From positions 248,001 to 312,000 of the forward strand of contig JAGXTF010000118.1 in NCBI GenBank assembly GCA_018333525.1: DNA of 64,000 bases, read 5' to 3'. A program made the position numbers and the translations under genes. Source of the stretch: Bacteroidota bacterium (GTDB taxonomy: Bacteria; Bacteroidota; Bacteroidia; NS11-12g; UBA955). Positions 10,488-20,350 of this stretch are shown piece after piece (the first letter of the stretch is position 1; each line of letters starts with the position of its first letter). Under the pieces are notes generated by a model. The model did no database searches, was not told the origin of the DNA, and worked only from the letters and a program-made list of their open reading frames with translations.

Positions 10488-11035
10488 GATTCCATTTCCC
10501 TTTCGCGAACGAACTGGGCCGGATTTCCGCTATATATTTTTCGGGCTTCCAAATTTTTAGTTGCCGTACTTTGTGCATAGAGTATGCTGTGTGAACCGCA
10601 ATGAATTCCCGGACATACCAGTGCCCGGGCACCAATCCAAACACCTTCTTCCAGAGTTATGTCACCCACCATTAAATCGAATCCTGATTTTTTATAATTG
10701 TGGTTTCCACACAGGAGCATGGCTCCCTGTGAAAGACAACAATTGGCTCCAATATTAACATCTCCCAAATTGTCAATCCATACACCTTCTCCAATCCATG
10801 AATTTTCACCTATTGTAAGCCTCCAGGGATATTTGATGCGAACTCTGGGTTTGATTACAACACGCTTTCCAATTTCCGCGCCAAACGCATTTAAAAGCAT
10901 TCTGCGCCACATACTGCCCGGCAACCAACTCTCCAGTATAACTTCAAATACAAACCAAAGAGACCTTGCGAAAACCCCTCTTCCCGGATGGTACCAGGAA
11001 TTATCGAAAGCCTGCAGATTGGTGTTCTTTTTCAT
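10484..11035 (-). CDS. WcaF-family putative acetyltransferase (left-handed beta-helix)
   Basis: Hexapeptide repeats (IGENSWIGEGVWIDNLGDVNIGANCCLSQGAMLLCGNHNY...VWIGARALVCPG). Confidence 0.85.
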   Translation of the reverse strand: MKKNTNLQAFDNSWYHPGRGVFARSLWFVFEVILESWLPGSMWRRMLLNAFGAEIGKRVVIKPRVRIKYPWRLTIGENSWIGEGVWIDNLGDVNIGANCCLSQGAMLLCGNHNYKKSGFDLMVGDITLEEGVWIGARALVCPGIHCGSHSILYAQSTATKNLEARKIYSGNPAQFVREREMES

Positions 11036-12238
11036 TTATTTACTGAGTTGTTTTACCTGGCGGTGGGCTGAAAAACATCCAATGCCTGCCATGAGCAGCG
11101 AAATTACGAAACCAGCAAGCAATGCCCAAGCCGGTGATGGGTTACTGATTTCAAATCCCCTGCTTAAAAATACCTTTTCCAAAACCAATTGTAATATCCA
11201 GACCGCTATTCCGGCAAGAATAAAGGTTATGGAAACCGATTGCAAAATAAACCGGATATAAGGCATGGAAATTTGTATAACCCTGAAGCCCAGCCAGTGC
11301 AAGGTTTGTATTTCATAGGCTGAGCGGTAAGCCATTAACTGGTTGTATTGAATAAATCCGAGTATTGCCAGAAACACAATCAGAATTCCAACTCCGGTAA
11401 CAATAGACATCACTATTTGTAGAATATTATTGATTTCACTGGATCTTAGTTTTTCTTCATTCAATTCATAACCTTTGCTTCTCATATCCCGGGCAAGCCT
11501 TGGGGAAGTTGGATCAGCGCTGTGCAATATCAATCGCGAGGGTTTTCGATCTTGTGCATTCCCATAATTGGCATTGGCAAAATCCATAAAAGATTGCGGA
11601 ACCAATATGGTACTGATGCGTTCAGAAAATCCGGCAATGCGACCATTGGTAGCCCATTCTTTTCCCTTTCCATAAATGCGTAACTGAAATGTTACGGATT
11701 TTATGAGTGATTCCGGAATCAAGGGCAAATTCTGGCTTTGTGCAAATGCATTGTTGTAAAGTTTCATATAATCCGATGGGATAATCACGGGGACTTCATC
11801 GCTGGCAGAATTCCACTTCCAGGCTTCTTTTTCTATATCCACAAATCCGTCGGGTACAGATTCCAAAAAGAAATCGCTTTTTAAAGCGGGCCCTGCAAAT
11901 GCGGCCATGTTCGGATCCATTTCAATTTTAGTTCTGAAGGTTCCAACCGAGAATTTCCCTACGCTTTCCATCCCTTGCATTTGTTGCAATTCCTGAATTT
12001 CATTTTCCGAAAAAGAAGGAGATTTTCCGGTGATGGTATTCACCAATTGAATTTTTTTGCTCACCACCAAATAATCACCACCAAGCATATCTTTCTTTTC
12101 GATCAACCGGTTTATATTCAGATATACCTGCACGCCTCCCATAAAAATAAGCAAACCCAAAAATGCTCCGGTAAGCGTTAGCAGCAGTTGAAGCGGTCTT
12201 TTTTTTGCAAGTAAAAGGGCAGCTATTTTATTTTTCAC
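11036..12238 (-). CDS. ABC transporter permease (FtsX/MacB-like)
   Basis: N-terminal TM, large periplasmic domain, C-terminal TM bundle; overlaps ABC ATPase gene by 4 nt. Confidence 0.65.
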   Translation of the reverse strand: MKNKIAALLLAKKRPLQLLLTLTGAFLGLLIFMGGVQVYLNINRLIEKKDMLGGDYLVVSKKIQLVNTITGKSPSFSENEIQELQQMQGMESVGKFSVGTFRTKIEMDPNMAAFAGPALKSDFFLESVPDGFVDIEKEAWKWNSASDEVPVIIPSDYMKLYNNAFAQSQNLPLIPESLIKSVTFQLRIYGKGKEWATNGRIAGFSERISTILVPQSFMDFANANYGNAQDRKPSRLILHSADPTSPRLARDMRSKGYELNEEKLRSSEINNILQIVMSIVTGVGILIVFLAILGFIQYNQLMAYRSAYEIQTLHWLGFRVIQISMPYIRFILQSVSITFILAGIAVWILQLVLEKVFLSRGFEISNPSPAWALLAGFVISLLMAGIGCFSAHRQVKQLSK

Positions 12239-12867
12239 AAGTCGATAATTTGAAAATGGTCAAAACCGTTTTGATCGCCCAGGCTTGTTGCAAGAATACC
12301 GGCTTTCATCGGACCGCATCTTTCCATGATACATTCCATCGCGATCATCGCATTATTTTTGTCCAGATGGCTAAATGGCTCATCCAAAAATAACCACTCA
12401 AACCGCTGCGATAATGCTCTTATCAGGGCGATGCGCTGCTGTTGTCCCAAACTTAATTTGGAACATGGTTTTTTTAATTGGTTGCTTACACCCAATTTAT
12501 CTGCATAATATTCTATTTCATTTTTGTATAAAATATTGCCGGGTTTCAATTGAATATTTTCCATAGCGGTAAGTGCCGGAAACAAGCGTAAATCCTGAAA
12601 TAAATAGGAAATTTCCAAACTGCGGATTTTGCTCCATTCATCGTCAGAAATTTTATGAACTTCATGATTTCCATAATTGGCATGCCCGGTATAATCCTTT
12701 CGAATTCCGTACAAAATATTCAATAAAGTACTTTTACCTTTCCCTGAATCGGCGCGCACCAAATAGTGGGCAGAGGGTTCAAAAACTGTATCCCGGTTCC
12801 AAACTGAACCATCACCCAATTGCTCCTTTAGTGGAGCCGGAATAATGTGATGCAGATGAATTTTCAT
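12235..12867 (-). CDS. ABC transporter ATP-binding protein (atypical signature LSLGQ)
   Basis: Walker A-like ADSGKGKSTLL, YLFQDLRLFPALTAMENI, LSLGQQQRIALIRAL, WLFLDEPFSHLD. Confidence 0.85.
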   Translation of the reverse strand: MKIHLHHIIPAPLKEQLGDGSVWNRDTVFEPSAHYLVRADSGKGKSTLLNILYGIRKDYTGHANYGNHEVHKISDDEWSKIRSLEISYLFQDLRLFPALTAMENIQLKPGNILYKNEIEYYADKLGVSNQLKKPCSKLSLGQQQRIALIRALSQRFEWLFLDEPFSHLDKNNAMIAMECIMERCGPMKAGILATSLGDQNGFDHFQIIDL

Positions 12868-12872
12868 CAGAA

Positions 12873-14534
12873 TTAATAATCTGAATTATCTTCCACACCC
12901 ATAGACTTTAACAATTCTTTTGTTTTGGCCTCCATTTCCTTTTCATGCTTAAAGCTCTCATTCAATACCCTTAAATATTGGATTAATGGATGTGTTTTGG
13001 TATCTCTGAAATTTACAGAATATTGAAACTTCCCGTTCTCTACATAACCCTCTACAGGGCCTGAATAGAGTTTTTCACCAAGATCCGCTCCGGGAATATT
13101 CCCGATGCCTGTTAAGGCACTGATTGTTTTGTTTAAATTAGAGGCTATTCCAATATAGAAGGGAGATTTCAGGTGTTCTTTCAAACCTAAACTTTCCTTT
13201 GGTTTTGGAGAGTGAAAAGTATTCGATGCCAGCTGTTGCAGAGTTTCCATATTGTCTGATAATACCAGTTCATCTCCAATAATTCGCGCTTTAAATGTCC
13301 AATTCAAATAAGGGATGATTAAGGTGTAATTACCACTTTCATCTTTTGGCAAATTCATCAAATTGTTTTCCAACTTCGCTTTTTGGTCAGGTTGAATACT
13401 GATATACGCAATAATTCCCAATACGGATCCAATATCCGACCTTTCATATGTATTGTTTTTTACAGCATTGGAATCCGGAAGGAGTGCGGATCTGAGAGAA
13501 ACTCCAACCACCATGTCACCTTGCAAAATGCCAAGATTTTCCTTCAATTTTTCTTTTCGCAATTTGGTATCTTCATCCATATTTTCATTATCATCCGAAC
13601 CTGACATGGATTCCACTAATTTTATCACTTTTGGAATATCCAGGGATACGGAATATGCGGCAATTTCCTGGTCGCCGTTAAACAATGCGTCTTTGTGTTT
13701 TCCCAGTCGCCCTTCTTTTTTGAAAATCGTAATTTCATTCAGCTTCTTTTCATTTAAAGATATCAATGAAGCTTCCGCTTTTAAATGGCTGTTTTGCAAA
13801 TACAAATTCGCCAATATTGCGGTTCCGGCTGGAAGTGGATTTTTTACTGCACCGGCAGCTGGTGCCATGCGGGTTAACGCATGGGAAGAAGTGAGTTCAT
13901 CCAAAATAAATATGGCGGAAACAATTCCTTTTTGTTCTACAATTCTGCTCAACAATAAATTACCTCTGGCCCCGGGATTTTTTTTGTTCAGTATATTTTG
14001 AAAGTAAGATTTATCTTCTGTCTTTTGATTGGTAATTAATACCACCGAACTGTTCCAGGAAATCCAATTTCCGGTTCCTGATTCCGCAAAATGTACCTCT
14101 TTTTCCTTTCCTGTTTCCGCACCGGCAGCAATATTTTTCGACATATATTCTGAAAACAGGGATTCATCTTCCAGTTTTAATATAAATGCTGAAGCATCTC
14201 CACGGCTCCTGCTTTCCATATAAAACATTGCAGGTACTTTAAAATCAATTCCTGACTTTTGAGGATCTTTCAAAATATTCATGGTGGTTTTGAAAAGTAC
14301 ATCCTGATTTTTCAGGTCTTTATCTTTGAACATTTCCAATTCCAGAATTTCTTTTTTGTGAGGCTCTAGCGCCTTTCCAATTTCCGGTAAATCAAACTTT
14401 ACCAGTACACCCACATTATTTGGAACATAAGTTAACAACTCATTTCCGCTATCATTTTTGAGAAAGTAATAAACCGTGCTGCCAACGATACCAATGCCGG
14501 CAGTAATAAGACTTGCTTTTAACCAGGTTTTCAT
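12873..14534 (-). CDS. Membrane-anchored protein of unknown function (DUF4836-like)
   Basis: N-terminal TM anchor then YVPNNVGVLVKFDLPEIGKAL...; layout resembles DUF4836 proteins. Family assignment tentative. Confidence 0.45.
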   Translation of the reverse strand: MKTWLKASLITAGIGIVGSTVYYFLKNDSGNELLTYVPNNVGVLVKFDLPEIGKALEPHKKEILELEMFKDKDLKNQDVLFKTTMNILKDPQKSGIDFKVPAMFYMESRSRGDASAFILKLEDESLFSEYMSKNIAAGAETGKEKEVHFAESGTGNWISWNSSVVLITNQKTEDKSYFQNILNKKNPGARGNLLLSRIVEQKGIVSAIFILDELTSSHALTRMAPAAGAVKNPLPAGTAILANLYLQNSHLKAEASLISLNEKKLNEITIFKKEGRLGKHKDALFNGDQEIAAYSVSLDIPKVIKLVESMSGSDDNENMDEDTKLRKEKLKENLGILQGDMVVGVSLRSALLPDSNAVKNNTYERSDIGSVLGIIAYISIQPDQKAKLENNLMNLPKDESGNYTLIIPYLNWTFKARIIGDELVLSDNMETLQQLASNTFHSPKPKESLGLKEHLKSPFYIGIASNLNKTISALTGIGNIPGADLGEKLYSGPVEGYVENGKFQYSVNFRDTKTHPLIQYLRVLNESFKHEKEMEAKTKELLKSMGVEDNSDY

Positions 14535-14572
14535 AAAGAATATTCAAATATGCGGATTTTCAATCTGAATTC

Positions 14573-15631
14573 TCAATAGGAATTCAAACGGGTATCAAAA
14601 GCATCTCGAAGACCCATACTCATAAAGTTGAAGCCCATTACCAGCAGCATGATTGCTGCACCTGGAATAATAGCGAGATATGCACTGTCCAGAACCAGAT
14701 TTCCGAGATGTTCTTTTACCATAATGCCCCAACTGGGTGCTGGAGGAGAAATTCCCAAACCCAGAAAACTGAGACCGGCTTCCAATAAAATGGCAGATGC
14801 AAAATTGGTGGTTGCCAAAACGGTTAAAGTGCCTTTTAGATTAGGCAGTATATGGCGGAATAAAATCCGAAGTGTTGAAAATCCGGAAATTCTTGCGGCG
14901 AGAATAAATTCTTTTTCACGCAACTGCAAGGTTTGGCCACGTACTACCCGGGCAACTTCTACCCATGTGGAAAGCCCTACCGCTATCAGTACCTGACCAA
15001 TGCCGCGTCCAAAAACAAAACTCAAACCGAGTGCAATCAGCAGGGTTGGAACAGACCAAAAAACAGCTATCAGCCAGCTCAGAATGGAATCGGTCTTTCC
15101 GCCACTATATCCTGCAAACATTCCTATTGTTACACCCAATAAAATGGAAATAACTACAGAAATAAAACCAACAAAAAGAGAAACTCTTGCACCCAATATC
15201 AATCTGCTAAGTACATCCCGTCCGAAGCGGTCGGTACCTAAATGGTATTTTCTTTGAAAAGCATAACCGGATTTGTTTTTAACCAATTTTGTAACCGGAA
15301 ACGTTCGAATTTCATTTTCCAATGTCTGAATACGCATGGAATCTCCTTTGGAAGTAAGGGAGGATTTTTGAAACGGGATAAGGTTTCCTGCTGGTGTTTC
15401 TCCATGAAGCCAGGTAGTAAGCATGCTGTTTTCATTTGAATTCTGAGTATTGGATATTCGAATAAAATTGCAAATAAATCCGGGCTTTCGGTTTGCAATT
15501 TCCGGTACAATTTCATTTGCATCCGGACTATTATCCGGTGCAATTAAATATCCGGGAATAGCGGGTAATAAGAATAAAATGGTGAGTATGAAACCAATGG
15601 AAAAGGCGGGTATGCGAAACAACCTTTTCAT
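14573..15631 (-). CDS. ABC transporter permease, OppC/DppC family
   Basis: HLGTDRFGRDVLSRLILGARVSLFVGF, EFILAARISGFSTLRILFRHILPNLKGTLTVLATTNFASAILLEAGLSFLGLGISPPAPSWG. Confidence 0.9.
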   Translation of the reverse strand: MKRLFRIPAFSIGFILTILFLLPAIPGYLIAPDNSPDANEIVPEIANRKPGFICNFIRISNTQNSNENSMLTTWLHGETPAGNLIPFQKSSLTSKGDSMRIQTLENEIRTFPVTKLVKNKSGYAFQRKYHLGTDRFGRDVLSRLILGARVSLFVGFISVVISILLGVTIGMFAGYSGGKTDSILSWLIAVFWSVPTLLIALGLSFVFGRGIGQVLIAVGLSTWVEVARVVRGQTLQLREKEFILAARISGFSTLRILFRHILPNLKGTLTVLATTNFASAILLEAGLSFLGLGISPPAPSWGIMVKEHLGNLVLDSAYLAIIPGAAIMLLVMGFNFMSMGLRDAFDTRLNSY

Positions 15632-17088
15632 TTTACCGCTACAATTGCACTTTCTTTTTTCAGATAAAAAATATCCAATGCCACAATGACGGCCATAAAT
15701 GTCCAGAGCGGAACAGCAATCTTATCGTACTGGCTGTAATTGTTTAACAGTGCATGAAAATAATAGGTTACCAACCCCAATAAAACCATCATTGCGGTAA
15801 TTTTAACCTGTCGGGAATTGGTTTTATAAATAATTTTAAATGCTGTCCCCATGGTAATTAAAACCATGGTAATCCAAAGTGCGAATCCGGGAATTCCCAT
15901 TTCGGCAAGTGCCGAAAAATATTCGCTGTGTGCATCACCAAGATCACCACTGTTGGTGCTGATGATGGTCATTTCATTGCTCTGCTGAAAGACACCGTAA
16001 TTAAAAACAAAGGTTCCCGGACCATATCCGAATACCGGTCTTTTTTGTACCATTCTCATGGCACATTTCCAACGGTTTATTCGTTCCATATTACTGGGAT
16101 CGGTAGATATATTACTTACAGATTTTACATGCCCTTCCAACTCATCACTGCTTCCTTGTTTGTTGGCTTCCAGGTTGTATAAAATTTTATCCTGATTGAT
16201 TACGGCATACACAGAAACCACTGCTAAAAAGGCAATAATCCAGGAGAATTTAATTTTAAAGCGTAAAAGCAGGAATACACCTAATGCCGCTACCAGACTT
16301 AACCAGGTTGCACGGGTATAGCTCACCACGATGCCAAATAACAACACCAGCAAAAAGAAACCCACTATAGGTAACCAGATATAATGGAAACGAAAAACCC
16401 TACCATTGAATGTGTAAAATGCGAGAATTGGAACACAAAATGCAATTGCCGCCGCGTACATTCCATGATCGGGGAAGAACGGCCATGAGACACTGTAACT
16501 GGAACTCCTCACAAATCCTTCGGTGCCATGTTTGGTTAAAGTAAATATTACCAATACCAATGTGCAAAATGATATTGCTTTTAAAAAGAAATGAATATTT
16601 TTCATTCTTCTAAAAATCAAAATAGCCGCTATAAAAAATACAACAATAAACCAGGTTCTTGCCAGGCTGTATTTGAAGCTTACCATACCCATGGTGCTGA
16701 ATCCGGAACTAATCCACAGCCATGTTAAATACACAAAAACACAAATGGTTAATGGATGTTGTAATAATGATTTTTCAATTTTTCCCCGATAAATAAAATA
16801 GAAAAGCAAAAAAATAAAAACCATCATTATCAACGGTTCTGTGGGTAGCGCAATTCCCAATCCGGCGCCTATATCATTGATATTTACAGACAGAGGTGCA
16901 ATAGCGCCAACCAATAAAATAAACTTTTCTGTTCTGTAAAGAGAATAAATTACAATAGCGAGAATTACAGGAATTGCGAATACAAAATAGAAATGATGCA
17001 GGGCAGCCCAACAGGCAACAATCCCCAATAATACAGACAGGAGGTAAATCCAGGAAACAGGTGTATGAATTACACTTGCTTTACGCAC
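15628..17088 (-). CDS. O-antigen ligase/polymerase family protein
   Basis: Polytopic protein with Wzy_C-like region NRWKCAMRMVQKRPVFGYGPGTFVFNYG...GDAHSEYFSALAEMGIPGF. Confidence 0.85.
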   Translation of the reverse strand: MRKASVIHTPVSWIYLLSVLLGIVACWAALHHFYFVFAIPVILAIVIYSLYRTEKFILLVGAIAPLSVNINDIGAGLGIALPTEPLIMMVFIFLLFYFIYRGKIEKSLLQHPLTICVFVYLTWLWISSGFSTMGMVSFKYSLARTWFIVVFFIAAILIFRRMKNIHFFLKAISFCTLVLVIFTLTKHGTEGFVRSSSYSVSWPFFPDHGMYAAAIAFCVPILAFYTFNGRVFRFHYIWLPIVGFFLLVLLFGIVVSYTRATWLSLVAALGVFLLLRFKIKFSWIIAFLAVVSVYAVINQDKILYNLEANKQGSSDELEGHVKSVSNISTDPSNMERINRWKCAMRMVQKRPVFGYGPGTFVFNYGVFQQSNEMTIISTNSGDLGDAHSEYFSALAEMGIPGFALWITMVLITMGTAFKIIYKTNSRQVKITAMMVLLGLVTYYFHALLNNYSQYDKIAVPLWTFMAVIVALDIFYLKKESAIVAVK

Positions 17089-18142
17089 TTTGTTTTCTTT
17101 TCAAAAAAACAATTTCGTATATCAATAATAAAACACTACCAGCTGCAAATGCTGCAAGCAATGACACCAGCACTACAAGCGATCGCTTAGGCCAGGCTTT
17201 GATTTCAGGCTTCGACGCTGCGCTTACCGTGAATTTATGTGAAAGCGCTTCTTTTACGTCTACTTGTCTTTTTTCAAATTGTGAAATCAGATCACTTTCC
17301 TTTTCCTCTTCCAGCTTTATTAATTCATTTAATGCAATAAAGTCACCTCCACTGGCCACCAGAGTTTTTTGCTGGTCCAGCAATTGGCTCATGGTGCTCA
17401 TTTTCCCAGAAGATTGTGCTTTGTAAATTTCTTCAGCCAGTGCACGGCTTTGTTCTTCATAGTTGGTAACGCCTTTTTCACCCAAACTGCGCAACTGATC
17501 TTTCAGGTTTTGAATTTTGGATTGTTTGTCGTGCAATGCACGCTCAACAATATTCAAAGCAGGAATAGCCAATTGTTTTTGAATTTCCGTTTTGATGGTA
17601 TCATACAAAGCGGCGATACCATTGGCCAATTTTGCTGCCATTTCCGGATCTTCATCCAGCACTTCAATATTGATGCTGAGGTATCTGGTGCGTTCAAATG
17701 AAATATTTTCCTTGATTTTATAATCCAGTGCGGTTTGCGGATGTCCCTCGGTTTTTGGATCAATTCTATAGTGCTTCATCAGGTTGAAATTTCGCACCAG
17801 CCTGCTGGTTAATTCCGATGATTGCAAAACTTGCAATGCCTTTTCTGCTTCTTCATCTTCGCCGAACTCCAGCGGGTCTTTTTGTCTTTGATTGAGTTCC
17901 GTTAAAAGCGCATTGGAAATGGAGTTATTTGTGGTTGGATAAAACACATGAACTGCCTTGTATTTTGGTTTGGTAATTAAAGGGCTGCTGATGATTGCAG
18001 ATGCAATTATTGCGATGGCACAAATAATCATCAATGACTTCTTCCACCGCCAGAAGAAATTAATAATATCTACCAGGCGAATGGGTTTATCGGAATAACT
18101 TTCGTCCAGCAGGTTGCGGTTTTCACCAGAATCGACTTTCAT
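17081..18142 (-). CDS. Wzz/chain-length-determinant-like polysaccharide co-polymerase
   Basis: Two TMs flanking a coiled-coil region; IRLVDIINFFWRWKKSLMIICAIAII and C-terminal KPEIKAWPKRSLVVLVSLLAAFAAGSVLLLI. Confidence 0.8.
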   Translation of the reverse strand: MKVDSGENRNLLDESYSDKPIRLVDIINFFWRWKKSLMIICAIAIIASAIISSPLITKPKYKAVHVFYPTTNNSISNALLTELNQRQKDPLEFGEDEEAEKALQVLQSSELTSRLVRNFNLMKHYRIDPKTEGHPQTALDYKIKENISFERTRYLSINIEVLDEDPEMAAKLANGIAALYDTIKTEIQKQLAIPALNIVERALHDKQSKIQNLKDQLRSLGEKGVTNYEEQSRALAEEIYKAQSSGKMSTMSQLLDQQKTLVASGGDFIALNELIKLEEEKESDLISQFEKRQVDVKEALSHKFTVSAASKPEIKAWPKRSLVVLVSLLAAFAAGSVLLLIYEIVFLKRKQSA

Positions 18143-18246
18143 AGTTTAAGGGGCAAAGGTAGTAAACGAAATGCTTACGTCACTATTTTACGCCGGCTGG
18201 TAAAAGCAGCACGATTTACAGAGGGATGACAGTTGTCGGGAATTCC

Positions 18247-18906
18247 TCAAATGTCAAAAAACCGGAGTACTGACTCAAATTCCCTTTCGGAACCGTTATC
18301 GAAATCTTCGGCCATAAAGCAGCCTGTCACTTTCATACCAAAGCGGTTAAAAGTAGCTACGATATTCTTCACCCGTGTCGTATTGAGTTTTAAATTAATC
18401 CGGAGCGAATTTTCTTCGGTATTGTCTACCATCATTCCTAAAACTTTTGCTCCGTTTTCTTCGACCATTCTGGCAATATGGGAAGGTGCAAAATCATTGG
18501 GCTTTACCTCCAGCACCACTACTGCCCCAATACCTTTATAGGTGAGAGATTGAGAAATATTTTTATGAATGCTTTTTTGATCCACAATGCCGGTAAATTC
18601 ATTTTTTTGATTGAAAACCGCCAGCACCTGCAAATCATTAGCCGCGAATACGGGAACTATTTCATACAAATGTGCATCCATGGAAACCCTTGGTGCATGA
18701 GGATTGTAAGGTATTATTTCCTCCAGTTTGGTGTCGCCCGGAACATCCGTCAGTAATACTGTTCTGGCGTAATTGTATAAATCCAGTTTATCCAAAACAG
18801 GCAATTCCGTAACCCCCTGTTCAGCCATAAATGACCTTGCAGCCGATACGGTATCGGTTTTGCGCAAAGCTACCAGCGCTTCATTCAACAGGTCCATGGC
18901 TTTCAT
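18247..18906 (-). CDS. CBS-domain protein
   Basis: TVSAARSFMAEQGVTELPVLD and paired CBS-like segments followed by an ACT-like tail. Confidence 0.75.
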   Translation of the reverse strand: MKAMDLLNEALVALRKTDTVSAARSFMAEQGVTELPVLDKLDLYNYARTVLLTDVPGDTKLEEIIPYNPHAPRVSMDAHLYEIVPVFAANDLQVLAVFNQKNEFTGIVDQKSIHKNISQSLTYKGIGAVVVLEVKPNDFAPSHIARMVEENGAKVLGMMVDNTEENSLRINLKLNTTRVKNIVATFNRFGMKVTGCFMAEDFDNGSEREFESVLRFFDI

Positions 18907-18959
18907 ACAATAGAAACGGAATACCCTCCAGTTTGTTTCCCTGCAAATATACGCAGAAT

Positions 18960-19352
18960 TTATTCCTTTTTCCGGATCAGCAAGGAATCGTCATTTATCA
19001 GTCCCAGCTTGTATTGAAACATCCACCCCAACTCATTGGATTTGCCAATCCATTTTTGAGCATTCGGGCCCTGAAACTTTCCGGTAATGGTATGGTGCAA
19101 ATACTCCAGCCATTTGGTGAAATGCGCAGCGGTGAGACCCAATTTGGTGTGGGGTTCAAATGCACTTCCTCTGTATGGGTTATGTGCTGCATCTATGTCC
19201 AGTACAAAAGACCAGAATGTAAAAATTTTAGGCAAATGAACCTCTAATTCCAGGTGTGCAAAAACCGGTTGTGTAAATGGATCTTCGAGCAATAACCGAT
19301 ATTGTTCGCGCACCACATATTCAATATCGGATTTTGAAATAATATCATTCAT
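18960..19352 (-). CDS. Group III truncated haemoglobin
   Basis: FYDxL-type N-terminus, LPKIFTFWSFVLDIDAAHNPYRGSAFEPHTKLGLTAAHFTKWLEYLHHTI. Confidence 0.85.
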   Translation of the reverse strand: MNDIISKSDIEYVVREQYRLLLEDPFTQPVFAHLELEVHLPKIFTFWSFVLDIDAAHNPYRGSAFEPHTKLGLTAAHFTKWLEYLHHTITGKFQGPNAQKWIGKSNELGWMFQYKLGLINDDSLLIRKKE

Positions 19353-19355
19353 CTT

Positions 19356-20327
19356 CTACCATCCCAAAATCCAGGCAAAAATCAATGGAGCAACTATGGT
19401 TGCATCGCTTTCCACAATAAACTTTGGGGTATGTATATCCAATTTTCCCCACGTTATTTTTTCGTTGGGAACCGCGCCACTATAGCTTCCGTACGATGTG
19501 GTGGAATCACTAATCTGACAGAAATAACTCCAGAATGGAATATTCTCCATCTCCATATCCTGGTACAACATTGGTACAACACAAATTGGGAAATCACCAG
19601 CTATGCCGCCACCTATCTGAAAAAATCCAACTCCTTTCCCTTCACTGTTTTTAACGTACCAATCTGCGAGCCAGGCCATATATTCAATTCCGCTTTTCAT
19701 TGCCGATGCCCTAATCTCATTTTTTATGACATAACTGGCGAAGATATTTCCCATGGTACTGTCTTCCCATCCTGGTACTACTATTGGCAAATTTTTCTGT
19801 GCAGCAGCGAGCATCCAGGAGTCCTCCGGGTCTATTTCATAATAGGGTTCCAGCTCTCCGCTCAATAGAATCTTGTACATATATTCATGTGGAAAAAAGC
19901 GCTCATTTTTTTCATCCGCATCTTTCCAAATTTTATGTATGTGTTTTTGCAATCTGCGAAATGCTTCTTCTTCAGGAATACAGGTATCTGTAACCCTGTT
20001 GTAATGGTTCTCCAAAAGGTCCCATTCATCCTGCGGACTCAGGTCACGGTAATGCGGCACCCTTTTGTAGTGGCTGTGGGCTACCAGATTCATGATATCC
20101 TCTTCCAGATTAGCGCCGGTACAGCTGATGATATCCACCTTGCCCTGACGAATCATTTCAGCCAAACTTTTTCCCAACTCCGCTGTGCTCATAGCACCAG
20201 CTAAAGTCACCATCATTTTACCACCTTCGGTAAGATGGGTTTCATATCCCTTGGCAGCATCTACCAAAGCTGCAGCATTAAAGTGCAGATAATGTTTTTC
20301 AATAAATTGAGATACCGGTCCTTTCAT
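19356..20327 (-). CDS. Deoxyhypusine synthase family protein (bacterial DHS-like)
   Basis: GGKMMVTLAGAMSTAELGKSLAEMIRQGKVDIISCTGANLEED, GFFQIGGGIAGDFPI, NEKITWGKLD (matching the WGK catalytic-lysine region of DHS). Confidence 0.88.
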   Translation of the reverse strand: MKGPVSQFIEKHYLHFNAAALVDAAKGYETHLTEGGKMMVTLAGAMSTAELGKSLAEMIRQGKVDIISCTGANLEEDIMNLVAHSHYKRVPHYRDLSPQDEWDLLENHYNRVTDTCIPEEEAFRRLQKHIHKIWKDADEKNERFFPHEYMYKILLSGELEPYYEIDPEDSWMLAAAQKNLPIVVPGWEDSTMGNIFASYVIKNEIRASAMKSGIEYMAWLADWYVKNSEGKGVGFFQIGGGIAGDFPICVVPMLYQDMEMENIPFWSYFCQISDSTTSYGSYSGAVPNEKITWGKLDIHTPKFIVESDATIVAPLIFAWILGW

Positions 20328-20350
20328 TTCGTCCGCGAATTTAATAGTTA

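Noticed and set aside
8315-18142. Single coherent capsule/O-antigen operon
   Set aside because: Genes are on both strands, interspersed with unrelated ABC permeases and a DUF4836-like protein; relatedness to polysaccharide export is only partial.
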